This document shows positions 24,762 to 33,558 of a DNA stretch of 64,000 nt, in pieces. The position numbers and the translations under genes were made by a program. The DNA lies in NCBI GenBank assembly GCA_965228905.1, contig CBDDII010000002.1, positions 744,001 to 808,000 of the forward strand. The letters run 5' to 3'. The stretch is from CALKXV01 sp965228905 (GTDB lineage: Bacteria; Pseudomonadota; Alphaproteobacteria; Rhodobacterales; Rhodobacteraceae). Under the pieces are notes generated by a model. That model ran no database searches and was not told the DNA's origin. It worked only from the letters and a program-made list of their open reading frames with translations. Every line of letters begins with the position of its first letter. Within the stretch, counting starts at the first letter, position 1.

Positions 24762-24790
24762 TTGCACGACAGGCCCGGCTTGCGTACATA
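24762..24790 (+). promoter_or_regulatory. promoter of the tRNA-Gln gene
   Basis: TTGCAC (24762-24767) and TACATA (24785-24790) are separated by exactly 17 bases, 12 bases before the mature tRNA. Confidence 0.6.
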
Positions 24791-24802
24791 ACGCCAGCCT
24801 GT

Positions 24803-24877
24803 TGGGGAGTGGCGCAATGGTAGCGCAACAGTTTTTGGTACTGCAGGTTGCAGGTTCGAGTCCTGCCTCCCCAGCCA
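24803..24877 (+). tRNA. tRNA-Gln (anticodon UUG)
   Basis: A full cloverleaf can be drawn. The acceptor stem is TGGGGAG/CTCCCCA, the D stem GCGC/GCGC, and the anticodon loop TTTTGGT has TTG at positions 34-36. The T arm is GCAGG/CCTGC with TTCGAGT, then discriminator G and an encoded CCA. The 3' end (24865-24877) recurs at 32501-32513. Confidence 0.95.
24865..24877 (+). repeat. attL-like direct repeat within the tRNA-Gln 3' end
   Basis: GCCTCCCCAGCCA here is identical to 32501-32513. The 3' end of a tRNA gene is the classic target of integrating elements, which regenerate it on insertion. Confidence 0.7.
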
Positions 24878-25049
24878 CGCGCTTCCCGCAATCGAGGCCA
24901 TGCAAGGTGCTTCGGGTATAGTGCCGCAATAGCAAAGCTTTGCGCGTGGGCCATACTGCCGCAGACTGGATTCCAACCGGAAACACCAGGCCTGAACGGG
25001 CAAAGTCTGCGTTTGCCATTTTAGCCATACGCGGTTGAGATTCTGAGGG

Positions 25050-25202
25050 TCAGAGAGTCGCCATCAGCTTGCGCTGTTTTGTCCAGTCCGCGGGTAGCTT
25101 GTGGCGGAGATACCACTCCGACGTGAAGCCAACGGGCTGCTTGCCGTCGAGCACATCCCGAATGATGTCAGGAGAAGGTCCGCTTATCCGCATTGCGGCG
25201 AG
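25050..25202 (-). pseudogene. C-terminal remnant of a site-specific recombinase (resolvase type)
   Basis: The minus strand reads about 50 codons ending at a TGA at 25050. Recognisable pieces are PSPDIIRDVLDGKQP and LPADWTKQRKLMATL. The order Ile-Leu/Val-x-Gly-x-Gln-Pro, then Leu-Pro-x-Asp-Trp-x-x-Gln-Arg, is what I know from the C-termini of recombinase-family proteins. A stop codon interrupts it upstream at 25203-25205, so the catalytic part is gone. The rest of 24878-25380 shows no other coding pattern. Confidence 0.5.
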
Positions 25203-25346
25203 TCATTAGATCAGGGATTTCTTTCCCGAAATCCACATCGACCTGACACAATCCTGTCCCATTCATCTGATTGTTTCCGCGAGGAAAACCCCGCGAATTT
25301 ACCGCCGGGATCTCTTGTAACGGAACCGTGAGCGCCCCATATAGAA

Positions 25347-25364
25347 TGTATACCACGGAATACA
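25347..25364. promoter_or_regulatory. inverted repeat upstream of the yqiJ-like gene
   Basis: TGTATACC and GGAATACA flank a 2-base centre, matching at all but one pair per arm, 17 bases before the start codon of the next gene. It could be an operator for the flotillin operon; no regulator gene lies nearby. Confidence 0.35.
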
Positions 25365-25380
25365 ATCGAAAGGCCGGACC

Positions 25381-26127
25381 ATGTTCGACCTCTATCTAAC
25401 GGAACCTTTCGTTCCGTTCACAATCGCGCTCGCCCTGTTGTTCGGGCTGCTTGCACTGGAACTCGTGCTCGCCCTTATCGGCGGCACGCTTCTCGGGCTT
25501 GGCGCTGATGCAGACCTTGATGTCGATCTGGACATCGATGTGCCGGACATCGGCGAATTCGATATCGACTTTGGCGATGCCGATCCACATCTTTTCGACT
25601 TCGCAGAGCCTGAACTCGACGCCGAGATCGAAGTCGAAGCGCCTTCGACCGGGGACATCCCGCCCGGGCCTGCCTCGTGGCTGGGCATCGGCAAGGTGCC
25701 GACGCTGATCTGGATCGCAGCGGTTCTGCTGGGGTTCGGCGTGACCGGAGTTATCCTGCAGAACCTGACAACCCTTCTGCTGGGGACGACACTACCCGCC
25801 GCTCTGGCCGCTATTCCTGCTGCATTGAGCGGCATCTGGTTCGCAAAGCAGTTCGGCACGGTCTTCGCCCGAATGCTTCCCAAGACCGAAACCACCGCCC
25901 TTTCGAACCGAAATCTGGGCCGCCGCACGGGCGTGATCACGCAAGGCACCGCCAAGCGCGGCAAGCCGACCGAGGTCAAGGTCACCGACCGCTACGGCAA
26001 CATCCACTACCTTCGGGGCGAGCCTCTGAAGGACAACGACGAAATACCGGCTGGCACCGAGGTGCTGGTCCTCCGCCACCGTCTCGAGCAGGGCTACCGC
26101 CTGGTGCCGCTCGGACCTGCAACCTGA
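25381..26127 (+). CDS. YqiJ-like OB-fold membrane protein (NfeD-related)
   Basis: 248 residues. One membrane helix lies at about 12-38, followed by an Asp-rich loop (about 40-85: DADLDVDLDIDVPDI) and two more hydrophobic segments (about 108-155). A soluble C-terminal beta domain (about 175-245) includes TGVITQGTAKRGKPTEVKVTDRYG, which fits an OB fold. The family accompanies YqiK flotillins, and the flotillin gene follows after 22 bases. They are thought to form or stabilise membrane microdomains. Confidence 0.85.
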   Translation: MFDLYLTEPFVPFTIALALLFGLLALELVLALIGGTLLGLGADADLDVDLDIDVPDIGEFDIDFGDADPHLFDFAEPELDAEIEVEAPSTGDIPPGPASWLGIGKVPTLIWIAAVLLGFGVTGVILQNLTTLLLGTTLPAALAAIPAALSGIWFAKQFGTVFARMLPKTETTALSNRNLGRRTGVITQGTAKRGKPTEVKVTDRYGNIHYLRGEPLKDNDEIPAGTEVLVLRHRLEQGYRLVPLGPAT

Positions 26128-26149
26128 TTGACGAGAAGGGAGTTTCTTC

Positions 26150-27847
26150 ATGGATTTTGTATCTCTTGCCATCATCGTGGGTGCCGTCATCGGCTTCCTC
26201 GTCTTCGTGGGGCTGGTTCTAGGTCGCCTTTATCGCCGCGCAACGCGTGAGGTCTCGCTGGTGAAAACTGGTGCGGGCGGCAAGCGCGTCATCATGGACG
26301 GCGGCACGATTGTCGTGCCTCTGCTGCACGAGATCAGCCCGGTCAACATGAAGACGCTACGCCTGGAAGTTCAACGTTCAGGCGAAGGCGCCCTGATCAC
26401 CAAGGACCGGATGCGCGTGGACGTGGGTGTCGAATTCTATGTCTCTGTCAACGCGACCGAGGAAGGCATCAGCCGCGCCGCGCAAACGCTGGGTGATCGG
26501 ACGTTTTTCGTCGATCAGTTGCGCGAGTTGATCGAAGGCAAGCTGGTTGATGGCCTGCGCGCCGTGGCTGCCCAGATGACGATGGACGAGTTGCACGAGA
26601 ACCGCGCCGAGTTCGTGCAAGAGGTGCAGAACGCTGTTTCGGAAGATCTGCTGAAGAACGGTCTGGAACTGGAATCGGTCTCGCTGACCGCGCTCGACCA
26701 GACCCCGTTTGAGGCGCTGGACGAGAACAACGCCTTTAACGCAGTCGGTATGCGCAAACTGGCCGAAGTCATCGCGACGTCGAAGAAAGAGCGCGCCGAG
26801 ATCGACGCAGACGCCGATGTCTCGGTCCGCCGGGCCGCGATGGAGGCAGAGCGCCTGAAGCTGAAGATCGAGCAGGACGAACAGCAGGCCGCCATCGCTC
26901 AGCGTCAGGAAATCGCAACGCTGGAAGCCGCGCAGCAGGCCGAGATCGCCCGCCGCCAGGAAGAAGCCGAGAAGGAAAAGGAGCAGGCCCGGATCAAGCG
27001 GGAAGAGGCCATCCGTTCATCAGATATCGCCCGTGAAAAGGCGATCCGCGAAGCAGAGATCAGCCGCGACCGCGAGATCGAAGTGGCCGACCAGGAGCGC
27101 CAGATCATCATCAACAAGAAGTCTGAAGAAGAAAGCCAGGCCCGCGCCTCCGCCGACACCGCCCGCGCCGAGGCGATCAAGGCTCAGGAAGCCATCGAGA
27201 CGGCCCGGTCCGTCGCAACTGCCGAGCGAGAAAAGCAGATTGTGTTGATCGAGGCGCAGCGCGAGGCCGAGCGTGCCGCGACCCGCGTCACCATCGAGGC
27301 AACGGCGGAAAAGGACGCCGCCCAGGACCGCGCTGAAGCCTTGCGCGAAGAGGCGCGTGCCGATGCCGACGCATTGTCGATTAGGGCGGAGGCGAAGAAG
27401 ACCGACCTTCTGGCAGAAGCCGAAGGCCGCCGCGCCATCGTCGAGGCGGAGAACGCTATCGCCGAGGAGATCGTTAACATGAAGGTCGCGTTGGCGCGGC
27501 TCGAAAAGCTGCCCGAGGTGGTGGCCCAGATGGTCAAACCGGCCGAAAAGATCGACACTATCCGCATCCATCAGGTCACCGGCCTGAACGGCATAGGCGG
27601 CAGCGCCGGTGGCTCGGGCGGCGAAAAGCCCCCGGTGAATCAAGCACTGGATTCAATCATGGGCATGGCGGTGCAACTGCCCGCGCTCAAGAAGATTGGC
27701 GAGGAGTTGGGTGTGTCCATGGATAATGGCGTCGCCGGTCTGGCCGAGGGCCTTTTGGACGCGTCTGAAACGGCAAATGCGCCTGCGCCAGCTGACAGCA
27801 GCGACGATGATGCCCCAGATGCGCCAAAGCCCGTTCCTGCAGAATAG
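26150..27847 (+). CDS. flotillin-like SPFH protein (YqiK type)
   Basis: 565 residues. An N-terminal membrane helix (about 5-27) is followed by an SPFH/Band 7 domain (about 30-200). A long Ala/Glu/Arg-rich coiled coil (about 220-460) then leads to a Gly-rich and acidic tail. This is the standard flotillin architecture. Flotillins oligomerise on membranes and scaffold lipid domains. It is coupled with the YqiJ-like gene, and both lie inside the tRNA-Gln island. Confidence 0.92.
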   Translation: MDFVSLAIIVGAVIGFLVFVGLVLGRLYRRATREVSLVKTGAGGKRVIMDGGTIVVPLLHEISPVNMKTLRLEVQRSGEGALITKDRMRVDVGVEFYVSVNATEEGISRAAQTLGDRTFFVDQLRELIEGKLVDGLRAVAAQMTMDELHENRAEFVQEVQNAVSEDLLKNGLELESVSLTALDQTPFEALDENNAFNAVGMRKLAEVIATSKKERAEIDADADVSVRRAAMEAERLKLKIEQDEQQAAIAQRQEIATLEAAQQAEIARRQEEAEKEKEQARIKREEAIRSSDIAREKAIREAEISRDREIEVADQERQIIINKKSEEESQARASADTARAEAIKAQEAIETARSVATAEREKQIVLIEAQREAERAATRVTIEATAEKDAAQDRAEALREEARADADALSIRAEAKKTDLLAEAEGRRAIVEAENAIAEEIVNMKVALARLEKLPEVVAQMVKPAEKIDTIRIHQVTGLNGIGGSAGGSGGEKPPVNQALDSIMGMAVQLPALKKIGEELGVSMDNGVAGLAEGLLDASETANAPAPADSSDDDAPDAPKPVPAE

Positions 27848-27854
27848 ATGAACT

Positions 27855-27877
27855 TGCGCCCGGCAAGTCCGGGCGCA
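27855..27877 (+). terminator. hairpin after the flotillin gene
   Basis: TGCGCCCGG and CCGGGCGCA form a perfect 9-bp stem with a 5-base loop, starting 8 bases after the stop. No U-run follows. The remaining 258 bases up to the next gene show nothing I can assign. Confidence 0.6.
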
Positions 27878-28135
27878 TCAAGCAAATCGGCGGGCGGGAC
27901 TTCGAAGAGACTTCGGAGTGCCGCCCATGTTGTTCTCGAAAGCGGCTTCGCCAGCCTATGTGCTCCAGAGGGCCCGTGGCTCAACGCGGGAGCAATTGCC
28001 CAGTAATGAGTGTCAGCAACGACACAAGATGAGGACGAATAAGTAAGCGTCGCCAAAGGGCTTTTATTGCCGTTCCTGGTTGCCAGGTGCTCAATCAGCC
28101 TCCTGTATTGGTCAGGATTTGTGTGACGAGTTCAC

Positions 28136-29530
28136 TTAAGCCGACAGAGAAAGCACCTTCCCAAATTTGGGCTCTGGAGCATCGGAGTTGGGGCACGCCC
28201 ATAGAACGGGTGCCACAGGTGGGGCATCTCCCGTCGGGCCGTAGAGGTCGGTCAACACGACGATAATCGACGGGCGGAGCTCTTCGGCTTTCAGCAGCAT
28301 GTCGCGGAAATCTGTTCCGCCCCCTCTTGCGAAGTCTACTTCGGTGATCTGTCCTTGCCAGTTGCCATGTTTCATCTTCGTGTGTGACAAAACCTGGGTG
28401 TCGAAGACGAGAACGTGAATCTCTGATCCGGTGCGCTTTCCAATCGCGACGATTTCTGCGGCAAATTTGTCCAGCACGACGTCACTGATCGAGCCCGAAA
28501 CATCAATGCCGACCGCAACTCTGGGAATATGCCGTTCGGAATTTAGGCCCGGTTCGTAAGCGGGCTGTGAAAGTCCACGCGCTCTGGCGTCAGATTCCAT
28601 TGCCAGCCAACGCCGTGTTGGCTTGCTGAAGCTTATACGTCGGTGCCGGGAAACCGCCTTTCGCACCACTGTACGCAGGATCACTTCCCAAGGCGTTGTG
28701 GACTTCGGCAGGTCGGCCAGCTTGTAGCCTAGCGCCCCAATGCCACGGCCCGCGGCTTGGGCAGCGGTCATGGCGCGTTCCGTGCGCTCCTGCCATTCCG
28801 TTTCCTCTTGCTCCTCTTCCGGGGTAAGTGGGGCAGTCGCTGCGGTATGGTCGATATCGTCCCGGAAACCTTTGGACGCGGCATAGGCATACACCGCGTT
28901 CAAAGCCGTTGCTTTCGCAGGGTCCTCGGCGTCTGAACCGGCGTCGCCATCGGATTGGCTGGCTTCGTTGCTTGCGTCGGAAGAACCGTCCTGCACGGCC
29001 TCGCCAATCGAACAAAGGGCGATTGCGGAAGGAGGGAGCGTTTTTGCGAAAGTGACGATCAAGGCGTAGAGAGTTTCGGCCGTCCATTTCGAAAGCGCGT
29101 CTTTGGCTGCAACTTTCTGATCGAATACGACTTCAAGAAGTTCGCAGAGGAAGACGCTTTCCCTTGGAACGCGGTAGCCGGATTGTTTGAGCGTCTCATT
29201 GATGATTGCATCGGTGACGATATTGAAAAGCCTGGGATGGTAACGGTGCCCAAATCGCTGCCGAAGGCGCTTTCCACGTTGGATATGACCGAAGGCAACG
29301 TGCATGATCTCGTGTGCGCAGACCGCGACCCGCTGAGCTTGCTTCCATTGCTCGAAAGACTTGCCGTAGAAAACTGTCTTGCCGTCCGTCCATGCAGGGG
29401 CGAAGGTTTCTTGACTGTCGCGGTGATGGCAAAACAGCGCCAAGGACGCAAAGCAGGGGTCTTTTTCTGCCAGAACACGCAGCGCCAAGGTTGCTCTCTG
29501 GGAATGCGTATTGGTGCCAGTCCGCGCCAT
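28136..29530 (-). CDS. VWA-like metallopeptidase protein (DUF2201 type)
   Basis: 464 residues. The N-terminal domain carries a zinc-peptidase helix CAHEIMHVAFGH (HEIMH at 73-77). An acidic linker spans about 180-245. The C-terminal VWA domain has a MIDAS DVSGS (343-347), the conserved GGGTDF loop and VLTDLYG. Proteins of this build are usually paired with a MoxR-like AAA ATPase, and one starts 46 bases upstream on the same strand. They may act as a metal-dependent chaperone or protease pair; no substrate is known. G+C is lower than in the flanking chromosome. Confidence 0.85.
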   Translation of the reverse strand: MARTGTNTHSQRATLALRVLAEKDPCFASLALFCHHRDSQETFAPAWTDGKTVFYGKSFEQWKQAQRVAVCAHEIMHVAFGHIQRGKRLRQRFGHRYHPRLFNIVTDAIINETLKQSGYRVPRESVFLCELLEVVFDQKVAAKDALSKWTAETLYALIVTFAKTLPPSAIALCSIGEAVQDGSSDASNEASQSDGDAGSDAEDPAKATALNAVYAYAASKGFRDDIDHTAATAPLTPEEEQEETEWQERTERAMTAAQAAGRGIGALGYKLADLPKSTTPWEVILRTVVRKAVSRHRRISFSKPTRRWLAMESDARARGLSQPAYEPGLNSERHIPRVAVGIDVSGSISDVVLDKFAAEIVAIGKRTGSEIHVLVFDTQVLSHTKMKHGNWQGQITEVDFARGGGTDFRDMLLKAEELRPSIIVVLTDLYGPTGDAPPVAPVLWACPNSDAPEPKFGKVLSLSA

Positions 29531-29576
29531 CTTTTAAGTCAGAAAGTGATTTTCATGGGAGAATACTTCGCATTCA

Positions 29577-30701
29577 TCATGCGACTTCCAAGCCAAGGTC
29601 TTGCCGTTTCGCGCTGTATTCCTTGTAGATCGGATTCTCCAGGATTTCGGCCCCGACGCCTTTTTCGAGCAGTTTGCTGAGAACGCTCTCGAATCCGTAC
29701 GTTGCCAACTCGGCAAGTGGCAGAAGGGCGTAGTTTTCTTCCTTCCGACGCAGGCGCGCGAGGTCCAACGTATCGAGCAGAATTTCAAAGACGGCGTCCA
29801 TATTGGTTCGGTCAGCAATTCCCACGAGGCCGAACACCATCGCCTGGAGGCCGTGCATTGTCGTCGGATACATCTCCAACCGCTCGCGACGCGGTCTCGC
29901 GACCATCTCGGTCACGGCGACGGTCGCCTCGACGTCGTCGGCGACGACGAAGAACTCGGCCGCGATATGCGCTCCGATCGTACCGGCGACCGCAACGCGA
30001 CGCAGTTTTGGATCGGAAATTGACGTCATGATCGAAGACACCCGATCCCAGGATCGTGGGGTCGCTGCGATCATGTGATCTTGCTCCATGGACTGCACCG
30101 TCGTTTCAAAAAAGTCGGGCCGCACCTTGAGGAAAGCCGGCACCGCCGGATGCAGGCCTTTCTTGACGGCATAGTTGTCGATCCAGTCGTTGAGGTCAGG
30201 CTCGATATTCAGGTGAATCAGTCGATCTGAGATGGCCGTCCCCATTTCATAGGCGACGGCGCCATCCTCCACGCGATTTCCGGCAGCGACAATCATGACG
30301 TTGTCAGGAATGACATGCTGACCCACCCGCCGTTCTTGAAGCAGCCCGTAAACGGTTGGCTGAATGTGCTCAGGTGCAGCCGACAATTCATCCAGAAAGA
30401 GAACGGCGGGGCAGGCGTCTCTTGGAAGGTCTTCAGGTCGATACCATTTCGTAAGATTCTCATCGTGGTCGTAATAGGGCAGCCCGCGCAAGTCGGACGG
30501 GTCGATCGTCGTCAGGCGTACATCGTAAAGTTTGCCCCCGACAAAATCCGCGAGCCCTTCGGCGATCTGCGTTTTTCCGATGCCCGGCTTGCCGTGCATC
30601 ATCCACGATGAGATCAACTCGCCGCGCGTTTGCGCCGTCCATCCTTCCTTGAGCATGGCAAGCGCCTGACCGGCGCTGATGTTCGTTGCGTTGACTGTCA
30701 T
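29577..30701 (-). CDS. MoxR-like AAA+ ATPase
   Basis: 374 residues. Walker A is GKPGIGKT (37-44), Walker B LFLDE (101-105), a sensor-1 AAGN follows, and the arginine region is ISDRLIH. MoxR-type ATPases work with VWA-domain proteins, and the product of the gene downstream is one. The pair recalls RavA-ViaA in logic though not in detail. It lies between the VWA gene and the 522-residue unknown gene, all in one direction. Confidence 0.88.
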   Translation of the reverse strand: MTVNATNISAGQALAMLKEGWTAQTRGELISSWMMHGKPGIGKTQIAEGLADFVGGKLYDVRLTTIDPSDLRGLPYYDHDENLTKWYRPEDLPRDACPAVLFLDELSAAPEHIQPTVYGLLQERRVGQHVIPDNVMIVAAGNRVEDGAVAYEMGTAISDRLIHLNIEPDLNDWIDNYAVKKGLHPAVPAFLKVRPDFFETTVQSMEQDHMIAATPRSWDRVSSIMTSISDPKLRRVAVAGTIGAHIAAEFFVVADDVEATVAVTEMVARPRRERLEMYPTTMHGLQAMVFGLVGIADRTNMDAVFEILLDTLDLARLRRKEENYALLPLAELATYGFESVLSKLLEKGVGAEILENPIYKEYSAKRQDLGLEVA

Positions 30702-30769
30702 ATATTCTGGCTCTTTTCCGCGGGTAGGTGAAACACACCGGACGTTTGCGAGGGCGACGACGCGGCTGA

Positions 30770-32338
30770 CTACTGATCGACGACACGGACGGAGTAGACG
30801 CGCTTATACCACTTGCACTTCGCTTTCTTCAGGGCCTTCACTGCTGCCTCAGACACGACGATTGTGCCGCTGTCGCGATAGTCCAGAGTCAAATCTTCGC
30901 AGATCCAGACGTCGGGGCCCTTTAGGGCATCCGCTCCGAAACGTGCGCGTTTGGAAAAGGTATCGAGGTTTTTAGGATCGGCATAGAACGTCATTCCGTC
31001 CTCTTTGAGCGGTCGTCTTTGGCTGCCTTTTGCCAACTCGTACAGGCCATCGTCGGGAAGTGGTCCGTCTTTTGCCTCGGTGATTTCCAAGGCCCAGTAA
31101 TCATCTGTCTCGTCGATGTAGTGAAACTTCGAACTGCTCATGTTCAGGGTTTCAAGAACGGTTTTTGCCTTTTCAGACACGCATAGAACACCGTCCAATG
31201 TGATGAGATCCGCCGCTGGACGCTTTGGCAGCGACTTCCGCTGTCTGGAGAGAACCAACGGGTTGCTCAAGAGCCTCTCGTCCCACCGCGTTTTGTAATT
31301 GTAGCCATAGGGCAGTCCGTAGCTGCTATATGTATCGATCATCTTGGGGTTGACGATGAAGACCTCGCCGATTTTTTCCTCGTCTGTCATCTCTTCGAGT
31401 GTCTCAAGACGGGCAAACAAATCGCCAGCCGCTTTCAACTCGGCGAACTCTGCTTCGATTTCGGGAGGGAGGGCGATGGGATGATCTTCAGGCACCTTAT
31501 CCAACAGGCGCATGGCTGTCAGACGCGCGTGCGCACTGCTTTCACTCAGGGCCTCTGAGAGTTTTTCCGCATGTTGCCGTGTCAGAGCATATGCCCGCTC
31601 GCCTCGCTTCAGCTTTTCCAGGCCATCGTGAATGCTGACAATCCCGGTGTTCCGACCGACGTTGAATCCGCGCCCTCTTCTGACGACAAAGGATCCTTTG
31701 GGCAGTTGATCGAGGTGTTTCTGAAACGCTTCCGTCTTTGCAACCTCGTCTTCAAATGGCCGCTGACGCTCATCAATCTTTTCACGCGCCGCTTCTAGCA
31801 ATCTTTCCGAATGGCCTTGCAGAATTTTCGTACCGTCCACAAAGGCCGTTTCTTTCATGTCGAGCAGCGACAAGCTTTCGATAGCGTCCCGCAGGGTTTC
31901 GATATGCTCGGCACGTTTTTTTGCGGTCATGTCACCCCGGGCCGCAGCGACGTTGATGTGGATCTTGCCAATTCCGAGGATTGAGCGCGTGATCCGGAAA
32001 TCGAGGGAATCCCCTTCTGAGGTAAGCGACATTTGGATCGTGATCTTGTCGTATTCGAAGTCAAAGATAACGTGTCGCCTTGATCTCACCGAGACACCGG
32101 ACCGCGGGAGAAACTTGCTTTTGTTACTCACGATCAAAGCGGTCAGCTTTGCGAGTTTCTGCGCCTCTTCGCGCGTTTCCGCAGTGCGGACGACATCGTC
32201 CTTTGCGCCCCGCGGCTTTGAGACGTACATGACGCCCTTAACGGCTTTGGTTGGTTGCGGCTTCTTCGGCTCTTCAATGTCTTGGTTGGTCGTAAGGAAC
32301 TGCCTGAAGCCTTCCATTGCGCGATGTAACTTGCCCAT
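30770..32338 (-). CDS. unknown 522-residue protein, first gene of the AAA/VWA block
   Basis: No signal peptide or membrane segment is seen. Residues 60-290 look alpha-helical and charged. The C-terminal part contains two related stretches (DLITLDGVLCVSEKAKTVLE and a later GTIVVSEAAVKALKKAK) that faintly recall Imm11/DUF1629-type immunity folds; I hold this loosely. The gene precedes the MoxR-like and VWA genes by 68 bases and is probably co-transcribed, so it may be the substrate, adaptor or effector of that pair. Confidence 0.7.
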   Translation of the reverse strand: MGKLHRAMEGFRQFLTTNQDIEEPKKPQPTKAVKGVMYVSKPRGAKDDVVRTAETREEAQKLAKLTALIVSNKSKFLPRSGVSVRSRRHVIFDFEYDKITIQMSLTSEGDSLDFRITRSILGIGKIHINVAAARGDMTAKKRAEHIETLRDAIESLSLLDMKETAFVDGTKILQGHSERLLEAAREKIDERQRPFEDEVAKTEAFQKHLDQLPKGSFVVRRGRGFNVGRNTGIVSIHDGLEKLKRGERAYALTRQHAEKLSEALSESSAHARLTAMRLLDKVPEDHPIALPPEIEAEFAELKAAGDLFARLETLEEMTDEEKIGEVFIVNPKMIDTYSSYGLPYGYNYKTRWDERLLSNPLVLSRQRKSLPKRPAADLITLDGVLCVSEKAKTVLETLNMSSSKFHYIDETDDYWALEITEAKDGPLPDDGLYELAKGSQRRPLKEDGMTFYADPKNLDTFSKRARFGADALKGPDVWICEDLTLDYRDSGTIVVSEAAVKALKKAKCKWYKRVYSVRVVDQ

Positions 32339-32500
32339 TTTTTTTTATCCGATGCCGCTATTTTCCTTAAAGAACTGCTTGTCGGGAGTTTGTGTCGAAA
32401 GGAAGGAAATACATCGGCTTTTTGGCTGAAGGGACGGCAGTTGTCTTCTGTTTGGAGGGTACGGAGGGAGAGGGTACCGGCGACCCGATTGCTCAAGACG

Positions 32501-32513
32501 GCCTCCCCAGCCA
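32501..32513 (+). repeat. attR-like direct repeat of the tRNA-Gln 3' end
   Basis: The 13 bases GCCTCCCCAGCCA repeat tRNA-Gln positions 24865-24877 exactly and in the same orientation. The rest of 32339-32618 holds no gene or other feature I can support. Confidence 0.7.
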
Positions 32514-32618
32514 GACATGTCGGCGAATTCAGGCGGTTTGAAGTGTGCCGCGATTAGTGGCGCGCTTTCAAAGTCTTGCGGGCAGGTCGCTCTAACTTCG
32601 CAGCCTTTGAAAAAAATT

Positions 32619-33401
32619 CTAAGTGTCGTCAAACACGGGCTTAATGGGCGCATCCATGTCGAGGTTGCCTATTTCATATCCCCGTCTGAAATCCTGAATG
32701 TGCCTGGTCATCCAGCGTTCTGCTTCGTCGGCGTCACCGGAGATGATTGCTTTGCCGATTGCCTGATGTGCGCTCAACAGTCGGTGCCGTGCGGCCGGCA
32801 CTGCCCTGTAAAGCTGAACGGTCGCCGAAAAGATGAGCGCGGTGACGGGGGCAAGCGCCATCGACAAGGCTTCGTTGTCCGCCAGTTCCGCGACAATCTC
32901 GTGAAACTCGATGTCGTTTCGGATAATGACGGCATTTTCAGCGAGATGCTCTTGGAGAGCGTAGATGTTTTCGCCCAGTCTTCCCTTGGCGTCAGCGTTG
33001 CTGTTTTCGGCAGCGCGACGGGCAGAGAATGGTTCCAACTGCATCTGGACGTCCCAAAGCTGTTTGAAGCTGACGGCACGCATTCCCAATGCGCGCGTGT
33101 TTGCGCGCGCCACGGAGGCGCTTTCCGGCACGACAACCTCCAGCCGCTTGCCGCCCACTCGCCTTAGAAGACCCGAGTTTTCGAGTGCGCGTATTCCCTC
33201 TCGCACGGTCGAACGATTGACGCCCAGTTGTTTGGACATTTCATGCTCGGTCGGCAGCAATTCACCGACTGGCAGGCGTCCGGCAAAGATTTCCGCCTCG
33301 ATCAGGTCGGCGACTCTCTTGTAGCCGGGCGTCGTCTTTACTGAGGGCAGGGTTACTGCGTTCGTATGTTTCGCAGAAGAAGCCGTCATGATCTGCAACA
33401 T
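32619..33401 (-). CDS. GntR-family regulator, FadR subfamily
   Basis: 260 residues. The N-terminal winged helix is clear (RVADLIEAEIFAGRLPVGELLPTEHEMSKQLGVNRSTVREGIRALENSGLL), and a helical FCD ligand domain follows with the metal-binding His/Asp pattern (NDIEFHEIV, HQAIGKAI, RHIQDF). It is divergent from the acyl-CoA gene set at 33599 and probably represses it in the absence of an acid effector. A matching operator lies at 33559. Starts at 33401 and 33389 are both possible; neither has a strong RBS. Confidence 0.9.
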   Translation of the reverse strand: MLQIMTASSAKHTNAVTLPSVKTTPGYKRVADLIEAEIFAGRLPVGELLPTEHEMSKQLGVNRSTVREGIRALENSGLLRRVGGKRLEVVVPESASVARANTRALGMRAVSFKQLWDVQMQLEPFSARRAAENSNADAKGRLGENIYALQEHLAENAVIIRNDIEFHEIVAELADNEALSMALAPVTALIFSATVQLYRAVPAARHRLLSAHQAIGKAIISGDADEAERWMTRHIQDFRRGYEIGNLDMDAPIKPVFDDT

Positions 33402-33558
33402 CTAAACATTGGGCGTGAACGAGGTGAACTTATTGTTATTATTCGCAAATTTGTAGCGCTGGTGTGTGGTCTGTCAGGGTCAAACATTCCAGGGCGATCC
33501 GACTTGTGTTGCAAAGAGCGTTCCTGTTCAGTCGCGTATTGTTGACAGGTGCGTCCGA

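Larger units (their letters stand above)
24878..32513. mobile_element. putative genomic island inserted at tRNA-Gln
   Basis: The segment is bounded by the tRNA 3' end and its exact 13-base repeat. Next to the tRNA it carries a C-terminal fragment of a recombinase. Its cargo is a YqiJ-like/flotillin pair on the plus strand and a three-gene minus-strand block with lower G+C than the flanks. Removing it would join tRNA-Gln directly to the region before the regulator at 32619. No intact integrase is present, so it is probably no longer mobile on its own. Confidence 0.65.
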
